Positions 1 to 9,317 of a stretch of 64,000 nucleotides of DNA are shown piece after piece (within the stretch, counting starts at the first letter, position 1; the number at the start of each line of letters is the position of its first letter). The notes under the pieces are model-generated. The model was not told where the DNA came from, did not search any database, and saw only the letters and a program-made list of their open reading frames with translations. The stretch covers positions 391,984 to 455,983 of the forward strand of contig NZ_LT800497.1 in the NCBI RefSeq assembly GCF_900166635.1, given 5' to 3'. This stretch comes from Oceanobacillus timonensis (lineage in GTDB: Bacteria > Bacillota > Bacilli > Bacillales > Amphibacillaceae). A program made the position numbers and the translations under genes.

Positions 1-1237
1 TGATGATGCGGATCAGATTACAGCAGGATTGAAAAAAGTTCTCAGCAAGATTGAGGCCGGAGAAGCGGAACTGTCAGAAACGGACGAAGATATTCATATG
101 AATGTGGAGCGACTCCTGATTGAAGAAATTGGACAAGTGGGAGGCAAATTGCATACCGGTCGCAGCAGAAATGATCAGGTGGCGTTGGATATGCGCCTGT
201 ATGCCAGAGAAGCTGTTTCTGAGCTGATTGTACTATTGAAATCTGTACAGCAGGCACTTATTGGTCAGGCAAAGGAGAATATCGATGTAATCATGCCTGG
301 ATATACGCACTTACAGCGTGCACAGCCGGTTTTATTTGCACACCATATGATGGCATATGTATTTATGTTTCAGCGCGATGTAGAGCGTCTGGAGGACAGC
401 CTGAAGCGGGTGAATAAATCGCCATTAGGAGCCGGAGCGCTTGCAGGCACCACTTTTCCGATTGATCGCGAATTTGTCGCTCACGAGCTTGATTTTGAAG
501 GGATTTGTGAGAATAGCCTGGACGCGGTCAGCGATCGTGATTTTGTCGTGGAGTTCCTATCAAATGGATCGTTAATCGGCACGCATTTATCCCGGCTTTG
601 TGAAGAACTCGTGCAGTGGTCAAGTGCGGAATTTAACTTTGTTGAGCTGGATGATTCGTATACAACCGGAAGCAGTATGATGCCGCAGAAGAAGAATCCG
701 GATGTAGCTGAGCTTGTCCGGGGGAAAACCGGTCGCCTTTACGGAAACTTGATGGGGATGCTGACGACATTGAAAGGTTTGCCACTTGCATACAACAAAG
801 ACATGCAGGAAGATAAGGAAGGCATGTTTGATTCTCATGAGACATTGAAAGGGGCCTTGCAGCTTTTTGCTGGAATGATTGCATCGATGAAAGTCAATCA
901 GGACAGCATGTATAAAGCGGTGACGAATGATTATTCTAATGCGACGGATTTAGCGGATTATCTGGTCAATAAAGGACTGACATTCCGTGAATCGCATGCT
1001 GTGGTTGGGCAGGTTGTTTTAAACTGTATTCAAGCAGGTATTTATTTGCTGGATTTAAGCTTGGAGGAGTTTAAACAATATTCGGCTGTTGTAGAAGAAG
1101 ATATTTTTGAAGCGTTACAGCCTGAAACGGTTGTGAATGCAAGAGCAGCTGCCGGCGGTACAGCAAAACAAAGTGTTTTAGCACAAATGGATAAAGCAGA
1201 GAAATTACTGGAATCATCTGATGCAGATAAGGTATAG
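1..1237 (+). CDS. argH: Argininosuccinate lyase, 5'-truncated by the window edge
   Basis: This enzyme splits argininosuccinate into arginine and fumarate, the last step of arginine synthesis, in the cytoplasm. The reading frame is open to base 2, so the N-terminus lies outside the window. About 411 of roughly 460 expected residues are present. Family landmarks are visible: TGRSRNDQ (substrate binding), the [10 protein letters not shown] stretch, and the fumarase/aspartase signature [12 protein letters not shown] around bases 670-705. The C-terminus contains the usual AAAGGTAK motif. A 10-bp hairpin terminator follows directly, so argH ends its transcript. argG would be expected upstream but is not visible. 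Identification is secure. Confidence 0.97.
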   Translation, partial: DDADQITAGLKKVLSKIEAGEAELSETDEDIHMNVERLLIEEIGQVGGKLHTGRSRNDQVALDMRLYAREAVSELIVLLKSVQQALIGQAKENIDVIMPGYTHLQRAQPVLFAHHMMAYVFMFQRDVERLEDSLKRVNKSPLGAGALAGTTFPIDREFVAHELDFEGICENSLDAVSDRDFVVEFLSNGSLIGTHLSRLCEELVQWSSAEFNFVELDDSYTTGSSMMPQKKNPDVAELVRGKTGRLYGNLMGMLTTLKGLPLAYNKDMQEDKEGMFDSHETLKGALQLFAGMIASMKVNQDSMYKAVTNDYSNATDLADYLVNKGLTFRESHAVVGQVVLNCIQAGIYLLDLSLEEFKQYSAVVEEDIFEALQPETVVNARAAAGGTAKQSVLAQMDKAEKLLESSDADKV

Positions 1238-1252
1238 TGAATATGGAAGTGG

Positions 1253-1294
1253 AATGATTGAAGCTCTTACTCGGGTTTCAATCATTTTATTATT
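1253..1294 (+). terminator. Rho-independent terminator after argH
   Basis: Perfect 10-bp stem AATGATTGAA (1253-1262) with TTCAATCATT (1277-1286), followed by a T-rich tail. Confidence 0.85.
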
Positions 1295-1441
1295 GAAAAT
1301 AAATAGAGGGTGTAAAAAAGCTGAAAATGGGAATATAAAGAAAGTATGCAGATAATCAGGAGAATGGGCTTGTCATTTGAAAGCCGTACTCCTTATCAGC
1401 TTTTTAACAGCTTTATTTTATCGAAAAGGCGGTTAGGTATC

Positions 1442-2308
1442 ATGAAATTAATTGCATCAGATATGGACGGAACTTTACTTAATGAAAATGGTGAAATAAG
1501 TGAAGCGAATGCAAAAGCAGTAAAAGAAGCAATCAATCAAGGAATTGAATTTATTGTAGCAACAGGAAGATCTTATCAAGCTGCAAATATACCGCTTCAA
1601 GCTGCCGGGATTACGTGTCCGGTGGTCAGTTTGAATGGAGCGGTCACATATCAGGAGAATGAAAAAATAATAAATAGTATCCCAATGGATAAATCGGTCG
1701 CTGCGCGTATCGCTGATGAATGCAGTAAATTGGGTATGTATGTAGAGCTATTTACCAACAAAGGTGTGCTTTCAGAAAGCCGGGAACATTTTTTAGAAGT
1801 GTTGATGGATATTATGCGTACATCTAATCCGGATGTTTCCGAGCAGGAAATGCGTGAAACGGTAGAGCAGCGGTTTCAGCTGGAACAGGTTGTTTTTGTT
1901 GAACAGTTACAGTTAGCGCTGCAAGATGAGCATACCGAAATTTATAAAATTCTTACGTTTGCGTTTGAAGAAAAGCAGCTGGAGGATGCGAAGAAAAAGC
2001 TTCGTGATGAGCCGGGGGCTGTTATCACTTCTTCGGGAGAAACAAATCTGGAGTTTAACCATCCCAAAGCGCAGAAAGGTTTAGCGATTCAAAAATATAT
2101 TGAGAATGAAGGCTGGTCCATGCAAGATGTTATGACAATCGGGGACAATTGGAACGATGCCAGCATGCTGGAAATGGCCGGACGTGGTGTGGCGATGGAA
2201 AATGCCGCAGATCAGATTAAGAACCTATGTCAGTATGAAACGGTATCGAATGAGCAAGATGGTGTTGCTAAAGCAATCGAAGACATGCTGGAAGAATTAG
2301 ATAAATAA
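1442..2308 (+). CDS. HAD superfamily phosphatase, Cof type (IIB)
   Basis: A 288-residue cytoplasmic phosphatase of the Cof/YkrA/YxeH group, which dephosphorylates sugar phosphates, flavin phosphates or related metabolites. HAD motif I is at the very N-terminus (DMDGTLL, nucleophile Asp7 and acid/base Asp9). Motif II is VATGRS. Motif IV is the GDNWNDASML loop near the C-terminus, which binds Mg2+. The ATG at 1442 is preferred because it puts motif I at residue 7, as in the family; an upstream in-frame ATG at 1346 would add 32 residues without family resemblance. The substrate cannot be assigned from sequence. The gene is monocistronic, with a strong terminator behind it. Confidence 0.9.
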   Translation: MKLIASDMDGTLLNENGEISEANAKAVKEAINQGIEFIVATGRSYQAANIPLQAAGITCPVVSLNGAVTYQENEKIINSIPMDKSVAARIADECSKLGMYVELFTNKGVLSESREHFLEVLMDIMRTSNPDVSEQEMRETVEQRFQLEQVVFVEQLQLALQDEHTEIYKILTFAFEEKQLEDAKKKLRDEPGAVITSSGETNLEFNHPKAQKGLAIQKYIENEGWSMQDVMTIGDNWNDASMLEMAGRGVAMENAADQIKNLCQYETVSNEQDGVAKAIEDMLEELDK

Positions 2309-2345
2309 AAATGCCGGGCTGGCAATGAAGCGGCCCGGCATTTTT
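2308..2345. terminator. Bidirectional terminator between convergent genes
   Basis: GC-rich stem AAAATGCCGGGC (2308-2319) with GCCCGGCATTTTT (2333-2345). The flanking A and T runs serve both the HAD gene and the opposing NADH dehydrogenase gene. Confidence 0.9.
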
Positions 2346-2350
2346 AAATT

Positions 2351-3412
2351 TTAATGGCGTTTACTCAACCATAGCACACCTGATTTAGCGAGTCTTGGCA
2401 ATAGTCCTGTCATTGGCTTTTTGACCATATTTCCAAAACCGTCTGATTTGCCCAAGGAACCTAATGTTCCTTTTAATTTTAGCGGTTTTGGCTGTTTCGG
2501 CTGTTTTCCGTTTAAAATGGCAAGCAGTATTTCCGCAATTTGTTCCCCTTGCAGCCCGGCGAGCTGGGCGCTTGGGGAGAATTCACTTGATGCACAATCC
2601 CCTAGAACATAGACGGATGGATCTTCCGGCACCTGGTAAAAATCGTTCACAACAACTTTTCCCTGATTGTCTTTTTCATATGGCAATGACCGCACCAGCC
2701 AATTAGGTTGTACCCCTGCAGTCCAGATAGTGACATCATTTAAATAACATACACCATTATTGCATACGCCATCTTTTTCTACATATTCTACTGTTGAGTT
2801 ATGAATAACATCGACGTTATTTTCTGCCATCCATTTTTCGACATAGGATTGAATTTTGCTGTCCAGCGGTTTTAATACGGTGTTCCCGCGGTCAAGCAAG
2901 CGGATATTTAAATCTGGTCTGCTTTCGCGAATTTCTGAAGCAACCTCAATACCGCTTAATCCGGCGCCGATAACAGATACTTTACCGTAAGCTTTTAAGT
3001 TTCCGATTGCAACACCAGCTTTTCGGGCTTTAGCAAAGGTTTGAACACTTTCTGTAAATTCTTCAGCTCCGGTAATTCCATGATAATTGTCCTCGCAGCC
3101 TAATCCGATAATTAAATAATCATAAGGAACAACAGAATCTTCATCTTGAATCACAATTTGTTTATTAGCTATATCCATTTTAGTAATTTCCCGAAAAACA
3201 TACGTCACACGAGAATCCGCAGGGAAATCAACGCGGACATCATGATCTGCCGAAGTACCTGCAGCAATGGAATAGAACTCGGTTTTTAATGAACGAAAAG
3301 GATTACGATCAATAACCGTTATATGTATATCATCGGATAATGTTTGACCGAGCAGGCCAAGCAGTGTTTTGATACCGCCATATCCACCTCCGACAAGGAC
3401 AACTCTCTTCAT
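2351..3412 (-). CDS. yutJ: Type II NADH dehydrogenase (YutJ-like)
   Basis: A 353-residue FAD-dependent NADH:quinone oxidoreductase of the Ndh-2/YutJ group, which oxidises NADH at the inner membrane face without pumping protons. The N-terminal FAD-binding fold has the dinucleotide motif VGGGYGG (residues 7-13). A second Rossmann motif, VIGAGLSGIEVASE, binds NADH. The second FAD motif, YVLGDCASS, is near the C-terminus. The length matches B. subtilis YutJ (about 355). The ATG is preceded by AAGGGGTG on the minus strand. In B. subtilis the neighbour of yutJ is yuzB, a DUF1450 gene; here a DUF1450 gene is at 50.2 kb, so that pair is split. Membrane association would be peripheral, as no membrane span is seen. 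Confidence 0.88.
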   Translation of the reverse strand: MKRVVLVGGGYGGIKTLLGLLGQTLSDDIHITVIDRNPFRSLKTEFYSIAAGTSADHDVRVDFPADSRVTYVFREITKMDIANKQIVIQDEDSVVPYDYLIIGLGCEDNYHGITGAEEFTESVQTFAKARKAGVAIGNLKAYGKVSVIGAGLSGIEVASEIRESRPDLNIRLLDRGNTVLKPLDSKIQSYVEKWMAENNVDVIHNSTVEYVEKDGVCNNGVCYLNDVTIWTAGVQPNWLVRSLPYEKDNQGKVVVNDFYQVPEDPSVYVLGDCASSEFSPSAQLAGLQGEQIAEILLAILNGKQPKQPKPLKLKGTLGSLGKSDGFGNMVKKPMTGLLPRLAKSGVLWLSKRH

Positions 3413-3690
3413 TGTTTACACCCCTTATTTGAATTGAAACGTTCTCTGTTCAGATACTAGCGTAACAAATTATGAAGGCGATGTCATCAAGAGAGTAGCT
3501 GTAGTTTACACGGATGAAAAGAATGATTTATTCAAAAAAATCAATTTATTAACAGTAAGAATTTATTTTAGGCTGTACAAGTGAATAGCTTGCTAGCTTT
3601 TTAGAAATAATGGTACGATGAAGAGTGCTTTTATTCTATAAGTTCAACAAAACGTGTTTTAATAGATGTAAAATAGAAAAGGAGTTGTAT

Positions 3691-5565
3691 ATGGCAGGAA
3701 TGAAATCAATCCCATTTACAGTAGCAAAAAACGAACAATTTTTTGATCGCTTGGGTGATTATATCGGCGATGTTTTTTATGATATTTTACCAGAACAAGG
3801 TTTTGAGTTGCGTGATGAACAAATTTACATGGCATTTCAGCTGGAACAGGCTTTTAAAAATAAAAAAACGATTTTTGCGGAAGCAGGTGTCGGAACAGGT
3901 AAAACGATTGTTTATCTCTTATATGCTATTTGCTATGCCCGTTACCAGCGAAAGCCGGTTATTATTTCCTGTGCGGATGAAACGTTGATTGAGCAGCTGG
4001 TCAAAGAAGGTGGAGATATAGATAAGCTGGAGAAAACACTGGGGTTAGAAGTAGATGTCCGGCTTGCCAAAGCACGTGAAAACTATTTGTGTATGAAAAA
4101 ATTGGATCCGTTAGCTGAATATACAGAAGATGAAGATATTCTTGATGTCTATGATGCTGTGCCAGATTTTGTTTTTGACCAGGGCATTTCGATGCAATCT
4201 TTTTATCCTTACGGGGACCGGAAAGATTACCCGTGGCTCTCGGATAAGCAATGGGAACAGATTGGCTGGGATCCATTGAAGCAATGTGCAACATGTGATT
4301 TCAGACATCGCAGTGCCCAGACATTACACCGCGAATATTATCGTCATGCCCAAGATTTGATTATTTGCTCGCATGATTTTTATATGGAGCATGTCTGGAC
4401 AAAGGAATCACGGATCAGGGAAGGACAGTTACCGCTGCTTCCGGAAGCAAGTGCCGTTGTCTTTGATGAAGGCCACTTGTTGGAATTTGCCGCGCAGAAG
4501 GGCTTGACCTACCGTTTTAACTATCAGAATCTCACCAATGTCTTGACAGGCTACCAGGGTCAGGATGTGCGGGAAGAATCGCTGCAATTAGCAGAAGATA
4601 TTATGGCACTCCATGATGACTGGTTTGACTATATTTCAGAGATAGCTGTTCATGTGGAAGGTTCCAACCGGCTGGAAATCCCGCAAGATAAAAAGATGAG
4701 AGAGATGGCAGAACGGTTAGAGAAAATGGTCCAGCAACTGTTAGAAGAACTTGTTTTTGACGCAGAGCTGTTTACAATCGATGCGTATCATACAAAAATT
4801 ATTGAAGAGTATTTGGAATTCTTTGCGTATGGTTTATCGATTTTCCTGAAAGATGACGAAGGGGTCTACTGGTTAGAAGAAGATGGCGATGAAACCAGTC
4901 TGGTTATTATGCCGAGATTGGTTGAAAATGTTCTCCGGGAAGAAGTATTTCAGAAAAATATTCCCTTTGTGTTTTCTTCAGCAACCCTTTCTCAGGATGG
5001 AGATTTCTCTTACATTGCGAAAAGTTTAGGTGTGGATACGTACAGCTCATTTTCTGTTGCATCTCCATTTGATTATGAGGAAGTGCGTACAATAACGGAA
5101 CATAGCTATACAGATGCAACAGAAAAATACGAAGGGATTGCGGAACAGCTTCAGGATAACGAAGGGCACAGTCTGATTTTATTCCGTTCTGAAGAAGAGA
5201 TGCAGGCATTCCGGCACTGGGCGGATGCACGGGACTGGTCTTTTGACTTTATATTTGAAGGGGATAACGAAATCAGTAAAATTGTTCGTGCTTTTCAACT
5301 TAACACGTCTTCGGTTCTTTGTGCGCATCACTTATGGGAAGGGCTGGATGTGCCAGGTGAGGCATTAACCCAAGTTATTATTGCATCCTTGCCGTATCCA
5401 CCCGATGATCCTGTTTTTAAAGCTAAACGGAAACATGCAGCGGATCCATTCGCAGAAATTGATTTGCCATATATGCAGCTTCGTTTAAAGCAAGGAATCG
5501 GCCGCTTAATCCGTACGGAGCATGATAAAGGAATTGTGCATATTTGGAAACAGGATGCTATCTAA
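3691..5565 (+). CDS. ypvA: DinG/YpvA-family ATP-dependent DNA helicase
   Basis: A 624-residue superfamily 2 helicase of the XPD/DinG group, close to B. subtilis YpvA. It probably unwinds branched or damaged DNA. Walker A is AEAGVGTGKT (residues 63-72). The DEGH box is at 259-262. Motif VI is QGIGRLIRTEHD near the C-terminus. XPD-family proteins carry a 4Fe-4S cluster on four cysteines between motifs I and II. Here C134 (NYLC), C199 and C202 (CATC) and C226 (ICSHDFY) are the only obvious candidates, and their spacing differs from classic DinG. The ATG at 3691 is preferred over one at 3625 because AAAAGGAG sits just upstream. A terminator follows. Confidence 0.85.
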   Translation: MAGMKSIPFTVAKNEQFFDRLGDYIGDVFYDILPEQGFELRDEQIYMAFQLEQAFKNKKTIFAEAGVGTGKTIVYLLYAICYARYQRKPVIISCADETLIEQLVKEGGDIDKLEKTLGLEVDVRLAKARENYLCMKKLDPLAEYTEDEDILDVYDAVPDFVFDQGISMQSFYPYGDRKDYPWLSDKQWEQIGWDPLKQCATCDFRHRSAQTLHREYYRHAQDLIICSHDFYMEHVWTKESRIREGQLPLLPEASAVVFDEGHLLEFAAQKGLTYRFNYQNLTNVLTGYQGQDVREESLQLAEDIMALHDDWFDYISEIAVHVEGSNRLEIPQDKKMREMAERLEKMVQQLLEELVFDAELFTIDAYHTKIIEEYLEFFAYGLSIFLKDDEGVYWLEEDGDETSLVIMPRLVENVLREEVFQKNIPFVFSSATLSQDGDFSYIAKSLGVDTYSSFSVASPFDYEEVRTITEHSYTDATEKYEGIAEQLQDNEGHSLILFRSEEEMQAFRHWADARDWSFDFIFEGDNEISKIVRAFQLNTSSVLCAHHLWEGLDVPGEALTQVIIASLPYPPDDPVFKAKRKHAADPFAEIDLPYMQLRLKQGIGRLIRTEHDKGIVHIWKQDAI

Positions 5566-5646
5566 TCAGCTACTTCAACAGAGCGGAAGAGGGAAGGGGA
5601 TATTTCCCTTCTTCTTTAGAAATGCGCAACTAAAAAAGGATAGTAG

Positions 5647-5691
5647 AAAAAAGACCGTGATACGTTTTATAAGCGTATTAACGGTCTTTTT
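5647..5691. terminator. Bidirectional terminator, ypvA and Nudix genes
   Basis: AAAAAGACCGT (5647-5657) pairs with ACGGTCTTTTT (5681-5691). The right arm also encodes the last residues (EKDR) of the minus-strand Nudix protein, whose stop codon lies at 5678-5680 inside the loop. Confidence 0.85.
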
Positions 5692-6307
5692 CATGTGTAA
5701 TTAAACTGATAAAGTGCGCCAAAACCTTAGCTGTTAGTCCCCAGATAGTTCTATCATCATATTGATAGAAGAGCTCCTCCATCGTCCGCACACGCCATTC
5801 ATAATCCTCTCCGCCAACAATAAGATGGTAAGGGAAGTTATCTTCGGGTTTTATTTCCAGGTGTACCTGGTATCTTTTGGGCGCATTTTCTAAAAAGAAA
5901 GAAAGCGGAACGGTGAAAATTTGGTCTACTTCGTCCGGATTAGGCAGAATATTTTCTATCGTTTTCAGCTTTCCGATAAAAGGGTAGATGATTCTTCCTA
6001 AGTCGTTCACGATATAATCGAGTGGTATAGGGTCCGATATCTCCTGCTCAATAATACCGAGCTCTTCTGTGGTTTCCCGGATGGCGGTATGGGCAGGGTG
6101 TTTATCCTCTGGATCAACTCGTCCGCCGGGAAAACAAACATCTCCAGGCTGACTTCTTAAGTTCATGGAACGGATTTCAAACAGGATATGTGTTTCTCCA
6201 TCTACTTCAACCAAAGGAATAAGCACAGAAGACCGTTTAAAATGCTGATGTCCCATTAATGCCGGCGTACGATCTTTTAGTTCGTTTAGAATATGTTCAA
6301 TCTGCAT
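5678..6307 (-). CDS. Nudix hydrolase, CoA pyrophosphatase type
   Basis: A 209-residue Nudix enzyme of the CoA pyrophosphatase (NudL/YeaB, UPF0035) group. It is expected to cleave CoA or its derivatives to phosphopantetheine and 3',5'-ADP. The group hallmark is present: an arginine-rich segment running into FPGG (FEIRSMNLRSQPGDVCFPGG), followed by the Nudix box with AIRETTEELG. An ATG 22 codons further upstream (6373) is less likely: the ATG at 6307 has AGGAAGG seven bases upstream and fits the family length. The last codons form one arm of the terminator shared with ypvA. The CoA specificity is a family inference. Confidence 0.85.
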   Translation of the reverse strand: MQIEHILNELKDRTPALMGHQHFKRSSVLIPLVEVDGETHILFEIRSMNLRSQPGDVCFPGGRVDPEDKHPAHTAIRETTEELGIIEQEISDPIPLDYIVNDLGRIIYPFIGKLKTIENILPNPDEVDQIFTVPLSFFLENAPKRYQVHLEIKPEDNFPYHLIVGGEDYEWRVRTMEELFYQYDDRTIWGLTAKVLAHFISLITHEKDR

Positions 6308-6499
6308 ACCGTATCCTTCCTCCCAGTCATTTGTACTATCCTCTATTCTATTATGCTTTTTGGTTACTGTCATGTATATCGATTAGAGGTTGCCTGCAAA
6401 ACTTCTTTGTAGAAAGGTATGTATGCAGGTTGACACTTATTCTTATAGATAAGAAGATAAGATACAAGGTAGGTAGTTAATAAAATAAGAAGGAGAGGT

Positions 6500-7309
6500 G
6501 TGAATAAGATGAAGCATGCGATTTACCAAATGGATATTATTCCCGGTGATCCGGAGCGTAACCGGAAACGCATCAGAAAATGGCTGGCAGAACGGGTGGA
6601 AAAGGATAAGCCGGATGTGATTGTTCTCCCGGAAATGTGGACGACAGCATATACATTGGAGCAACTAGAGGAAATTGCGGATTTGGATGGAGAACCGACA
6701 CGAAGCTTTTTAAAAGAGTTGGCTAAACAATACCATGTGCATATTATTGGCGGGTCTTTTGCCAATAAAGTAGATGGCGCTATCTACAATACAGCGCTTG
6801 TTGTTAATCATGCTGGAGAAGAGGTATATACGTACGATAAAATTCATCTGGTTCCGATGTTAAATGAACCGGCGTATTTAGCAGGCGGAAAAAGGCAAGC
6901 GCATGTATTTGAACTGGATGGTGTGAAAATGGGATTACTTATTTGCTATGATCTCCGTTTTCCGGAATTAGCTAGGGAGTTGGCTCTAGCTGGAGCCGAA
7001 GTGATTTATATAGTAGCCGAATGGCCATCTGCACGTAAGGACCATTGGAAGGCACTCCAACTGGCACGGGCAATTGAAAATCAGTGCTATGTTATTTCCA
7101 GTAATCGGGTTGGTGAGTATGACAGCGTTTCATTTTGCGGAACCTCGTTAGTAGTTGATCCATGGGGAAACATCATCAAAGAAGGGTCAGAAAACAATGA
7201 AGAAACATTGGTGGAGACCATTACTGTTTCCAATGTTGACCGGATACGCAAGGAAGTTCCTGTATTTGCGAGCAGGGTTCCAGAAATGTACAAGGGCTGG
7301 ACGCAATGA
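6500..7309 (+). CDS. mtnU: Carbon-nitrogen hydrolase (MtnU/omega-amidase type)
   Basis: A 269-residue nitrilase-superfamily amidase. The catalytic triad is visible: Glu45 (LPEMW), Lys114 (YDKIHL) and Cys149 (LLICYDLRFPE). This is the pattern of omega-amidases such as MtnU/YkrU, which hydrolyse alpha-ketoglutaramate or alpha-ketosuccinamate formed by glutamine transaminases in methionine salvage. No other mtn gene is nearby, so that role is unproven. The start is ambiguous: GTG at 6500 lies only four bases after AGGAG, while ATG at 6509 matches the usual N-terminus (MKHAIYQMD) but has a long 13-base spacing. An extended hairpin follows. Confidence 0.82.
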   Translation: MNKMKHAIYQMDIIPGDPERNRKRIRKWLAERVEKDKPDVIVLPEMWTTAYTLEQLEEIADLDGEPTRSFLKELAKQYHVHIIGGSFANKVDGAIYNTALVVNHAGEEVYTYDKIHLVPMLNEPAYLAGGKRQAHVFELDGVKMGLLICYDLRFPELARELALAGAEVIYIVAEWPSARKDHWKALQLARAIENQCYVISSNRVGEYDSVSFCGTSLVVDPWGNIIKEGSENNEETLVETITVSNVDRIRKEVPVFASRVPEMYKGWTQ

Positions 7310-7397
7310 AAAAAGACTCCGTTATCGGTGCAGTCTCCCGAAATACAGAAGGAACAAACTGGATTTCGGGGGCAGCGCCGTTGCAGGAGTCTTTTTT
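7309..7397. terminator. Long composite hairpin, bidirectional terminator
   Basis: AAAAAGACTCC (ending 7320) pairs with GGAGTCTTTTT (7386-7396). A second hairpin is nested in the loop (CCCGAAAT with ATTTCGGGG). It separates convergent genes, and the stop codon of the minus-strand gene directly abuts it. Confidence 0.75.
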
Positions 7398-8088
7398 AAT
7401 GAATGGATTTCGCAATGTTTGGGGGCTCTTTTAACTCACCTGTACAAACATTTTCTGTAATATGAACCTGGGATGTTTTTCCTTTATTATTAATGAATTT
7501 GAATACACCATTATTAAAATCTGTTCCAATTTCTTTGTAGAAAATCCCCTCGTATAAGTTGTGCTTAGAGCGGGTGAATTTTAAACGGTATTGGCCAGGT
7601 ATTTCACTGTCTTCCTGAATAAACGCACGTACCCCTTTTTCATAAATCGTATCATCGGTACTTTTTAATGTACGGTCTACGGAAACAATGTGAAGGTCAA
7701 TAAATGAAATTTCCCGGAGAAGTACATTGACAAAAGAACCTTTTGTAATCTCTTCCCAGCGGTTTTGTGCACTCTGACCAATAATAATTTGGGTAATATT
7801 ATATTTGTGTGCCACTTCTTTGATGGCTCTTACAGATCGTTTTTCTTTATCACGAATAATAAATTCTTCTACATCCAATTCTTCGCACAGTTCTTTCCAA
7901 TGTTCGACAAAACCTGATTTTTCTGCATCAAATTCGTCATAAGGAAGGGCATCTACTGTTAAAACATACAATGGGCAGTCCATGTTTTGTGCCAGTTTAT
8001 GACCCCGGCGGATAAGACGTTCACCATTAGGACCATAATAAACACATACTAAAATACTTTCGTCCATGCGACCTCTGATTTTTTTCAT
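7396..8088 (-). CDS. Orphan KdpD-type universal stress domain protein
   Basis: A 230-residue cytoplasmic protein. Residues about 8-145 are a Usp fold closest to the Usp domain of the K+ sensor kinase KdpD: a first strand ILVCVYYGPNGERLIRRG, and the signature IIIGQSAQNRW. No kinase domain is attached. Residues 146-230 form a beta-rich tail with no recognised domain. In KdpD this Usp domain is known to bind c-di-AMP, so this may be a stand-alone nucleotide sensor; that is inference. It is divergent from mrp across 1.2 kb, which suggests a role in cation homeostasis. The start used follows AAAGGTG; an ATG at 8067 is an alternative. Confidence 0.72.
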   Translation of the reverse strand: MKKIRGRMDESILVCVYYGPNGERLIRRGHKLAQNMDCPLYVLTVDALPYDEFDAEKSGFVEHWKELCEELDVEEFIIRDKEKRSVRAIKEVAHKYNITQIIIGQSAQNRWEEITKGSFVNVLLREISFIDLHIVSVDRTLKSTDDTIYEKGVRAFIQEDSEIPGQYRLKFTRSKHNLYEGIFYKEIGTDFNNGVFKFINNKGKTSQVHITENVCTGELKEPPNIAKSIH

Positions 8089-8483
8089 CGTTTCTACCGC
8101 ACCTTTCTCTATATAGTCATTTACTTTTTATTTCGTTTTAAAACATCTATATCTATCTGAATAGGAACCGAATTGCTTTTATTTATATTTGACCTGAAAA
8201 CAGAAGGCGTAAACCTTCTTAATTAACTGTTTTGTAAGGAAGTCTTATCCTTTAAACCGTATCATTTTAACATGTAATTTTAGATTCGTATAGTACTAGA
8301 TGAAAAATAATTGATTTTCCATGTTTTTTGCCTGAAAAGTTCCTCATCAAGTTAATCTCTTCCTTTGTTGTGAAGCTATTGTAAAGGGGTTTCCTTTTCC
8401 TGGAAAGAAATAAAAAATACGTCAACATAAAAATATGATAAAGGTGTCACAACGTTAGACATGCAAAAACAGCTGATTTTTTG

Positions 8484-8489
8484 TATAAT
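8484..8489 (+). promoter_or_regulatory. Strong -10-like element upstream of mrp
   Basis: Perfect TATAAT, with no convincing -35 at 17 bp. It would direct rightward transcription through the structured region into mrpA, 0.8 kb downstream. Weak evidence taken alone. Confidence 0.35.
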
Positions 8490-8573
8490 ATTTATGTGTG
8501 ATTATGAAGAATTCATGTTTTAGTGTGTGTGCTCCAGCAACGTTTATAAAACAAAACTTTATTTAGATGGAGG

Positions 8574-8624
8574 TTTCGATGGGACGAGTAAATGAAGTCC
8601 CAGGATGTACTAGTGCAGACGTTG
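8574..8624. repeat. Outer module of the mosaic intergenic repeat, empty copy
   Basis: TTTCGATGGGACGAGTAA is followed within 8 bases by TCCCAGGATGTACTAGTGCAGACGTTG (8598-8624). At 34495-34780 the same two edge sequences are separated by about 240 bp of palindromic element. This copy therefore looks like the version without the insert. Confidence 0.6.
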
Positions 8625-8632
8625 CGAACATA

Positions 8633-8710
8633 GTCTGTTTCCTTGTCCTCCCATAGGTTTAGCCTGAGTGATTCAGGGAATTAACTCACCTGAACCCCGG
8701 CGAAACAGAT
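8633..8710 (+). ncRNA. Candidate structured leader RNA upstream of mrpA
   Basis: Nested complementary segments are seen: TCTGTTTC (8634-8641) with GAAACAGA (8702-8709), and GGTTTAG (8656-8662) with CTGAACC (8690-8696). Inside these are two mutually exclusive stems: TGAGT/ACTCA (8665-8669, 8684-8688) or CCTGA/TCAGG (8663-8667, 8673-8677). It matches no riboswitch class I can name. The c-di-AMP (ydaO) consensus is absent. Confidence 0.4.
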
Positions 8711-9317
8711 GTATATTTCATTCTCTGTTTGAAAACGGGAGTGTGCCGGATGGTTCTCCCTCCGTGATAAAGATATCGTGAAGATCAATGATATGCCGTT
8801 TTATCAGACTTTTTGAACAACCATTATAACACCTCGTCATGCCTTTGTATTTACTGCAAGAAAGGCTTACTACTTTACCACGTATTTTCACAGTATAAGT
8901 GTTCGCACTTTTCCTTTTTTCAATAAGGGACATATGAATGATGGAAAGAAAATGCGCTTTGAACATTCTGAATGACTAAAAGCTTTCATGTCGTGAAAAG
9001 CACCCGCTGGATCAAATTCTTTTAAGCCAAACAAAGTGCGTTTCTGCCTTTTACCACACTCCATGACGCTATATGCTGAAAGTGTTCTTTAGGCATAAAA
9101 CAGGCATGAACAGACGGCTCTTTATGTCTTTGCCGGCTTTTAAACATCCATTATCATTAGATTAGCATTTTAAGTGCAAAATAACCATTAGTATCTGTTG
9201 CGTTCGTTTTAATGGGCCATTCATTAAGAACGCACTAGCATGAAAAGAATGTGTGCAAATTTTTCACCATAATGAACACACTATCAAGAAATCAATGAAG
9301 TGATAGGAGGTTTCCGT
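8711..9317. other. Intergenic stretch before mrpA, no convincing gene
   Basis: No supported CDS was found. A short stem TGCGTTC/GAACGCA near 9202-9236 encloses AATGGGCCATT, and a GTGTG/CACAC pair lies around 9250-9285, both just before the mrpA ribosome site. These may be part of a long mrp leader. Confidence 0.35.

Noticed and set aside
8633..8710. Known riboswitch (c-di-AMP ydaO, M-box, c-di-GMP, TPP, T-box) before mrpA
   Set aside because: None of the conserved core motifs of these classes could be found on either strand.
8718..8966. 82-codon minus-strand frame in the mrp upstream gap
   Set aside because: No ribosome site, no recognisable family and odd composition; probably chance or a decayed fragment.
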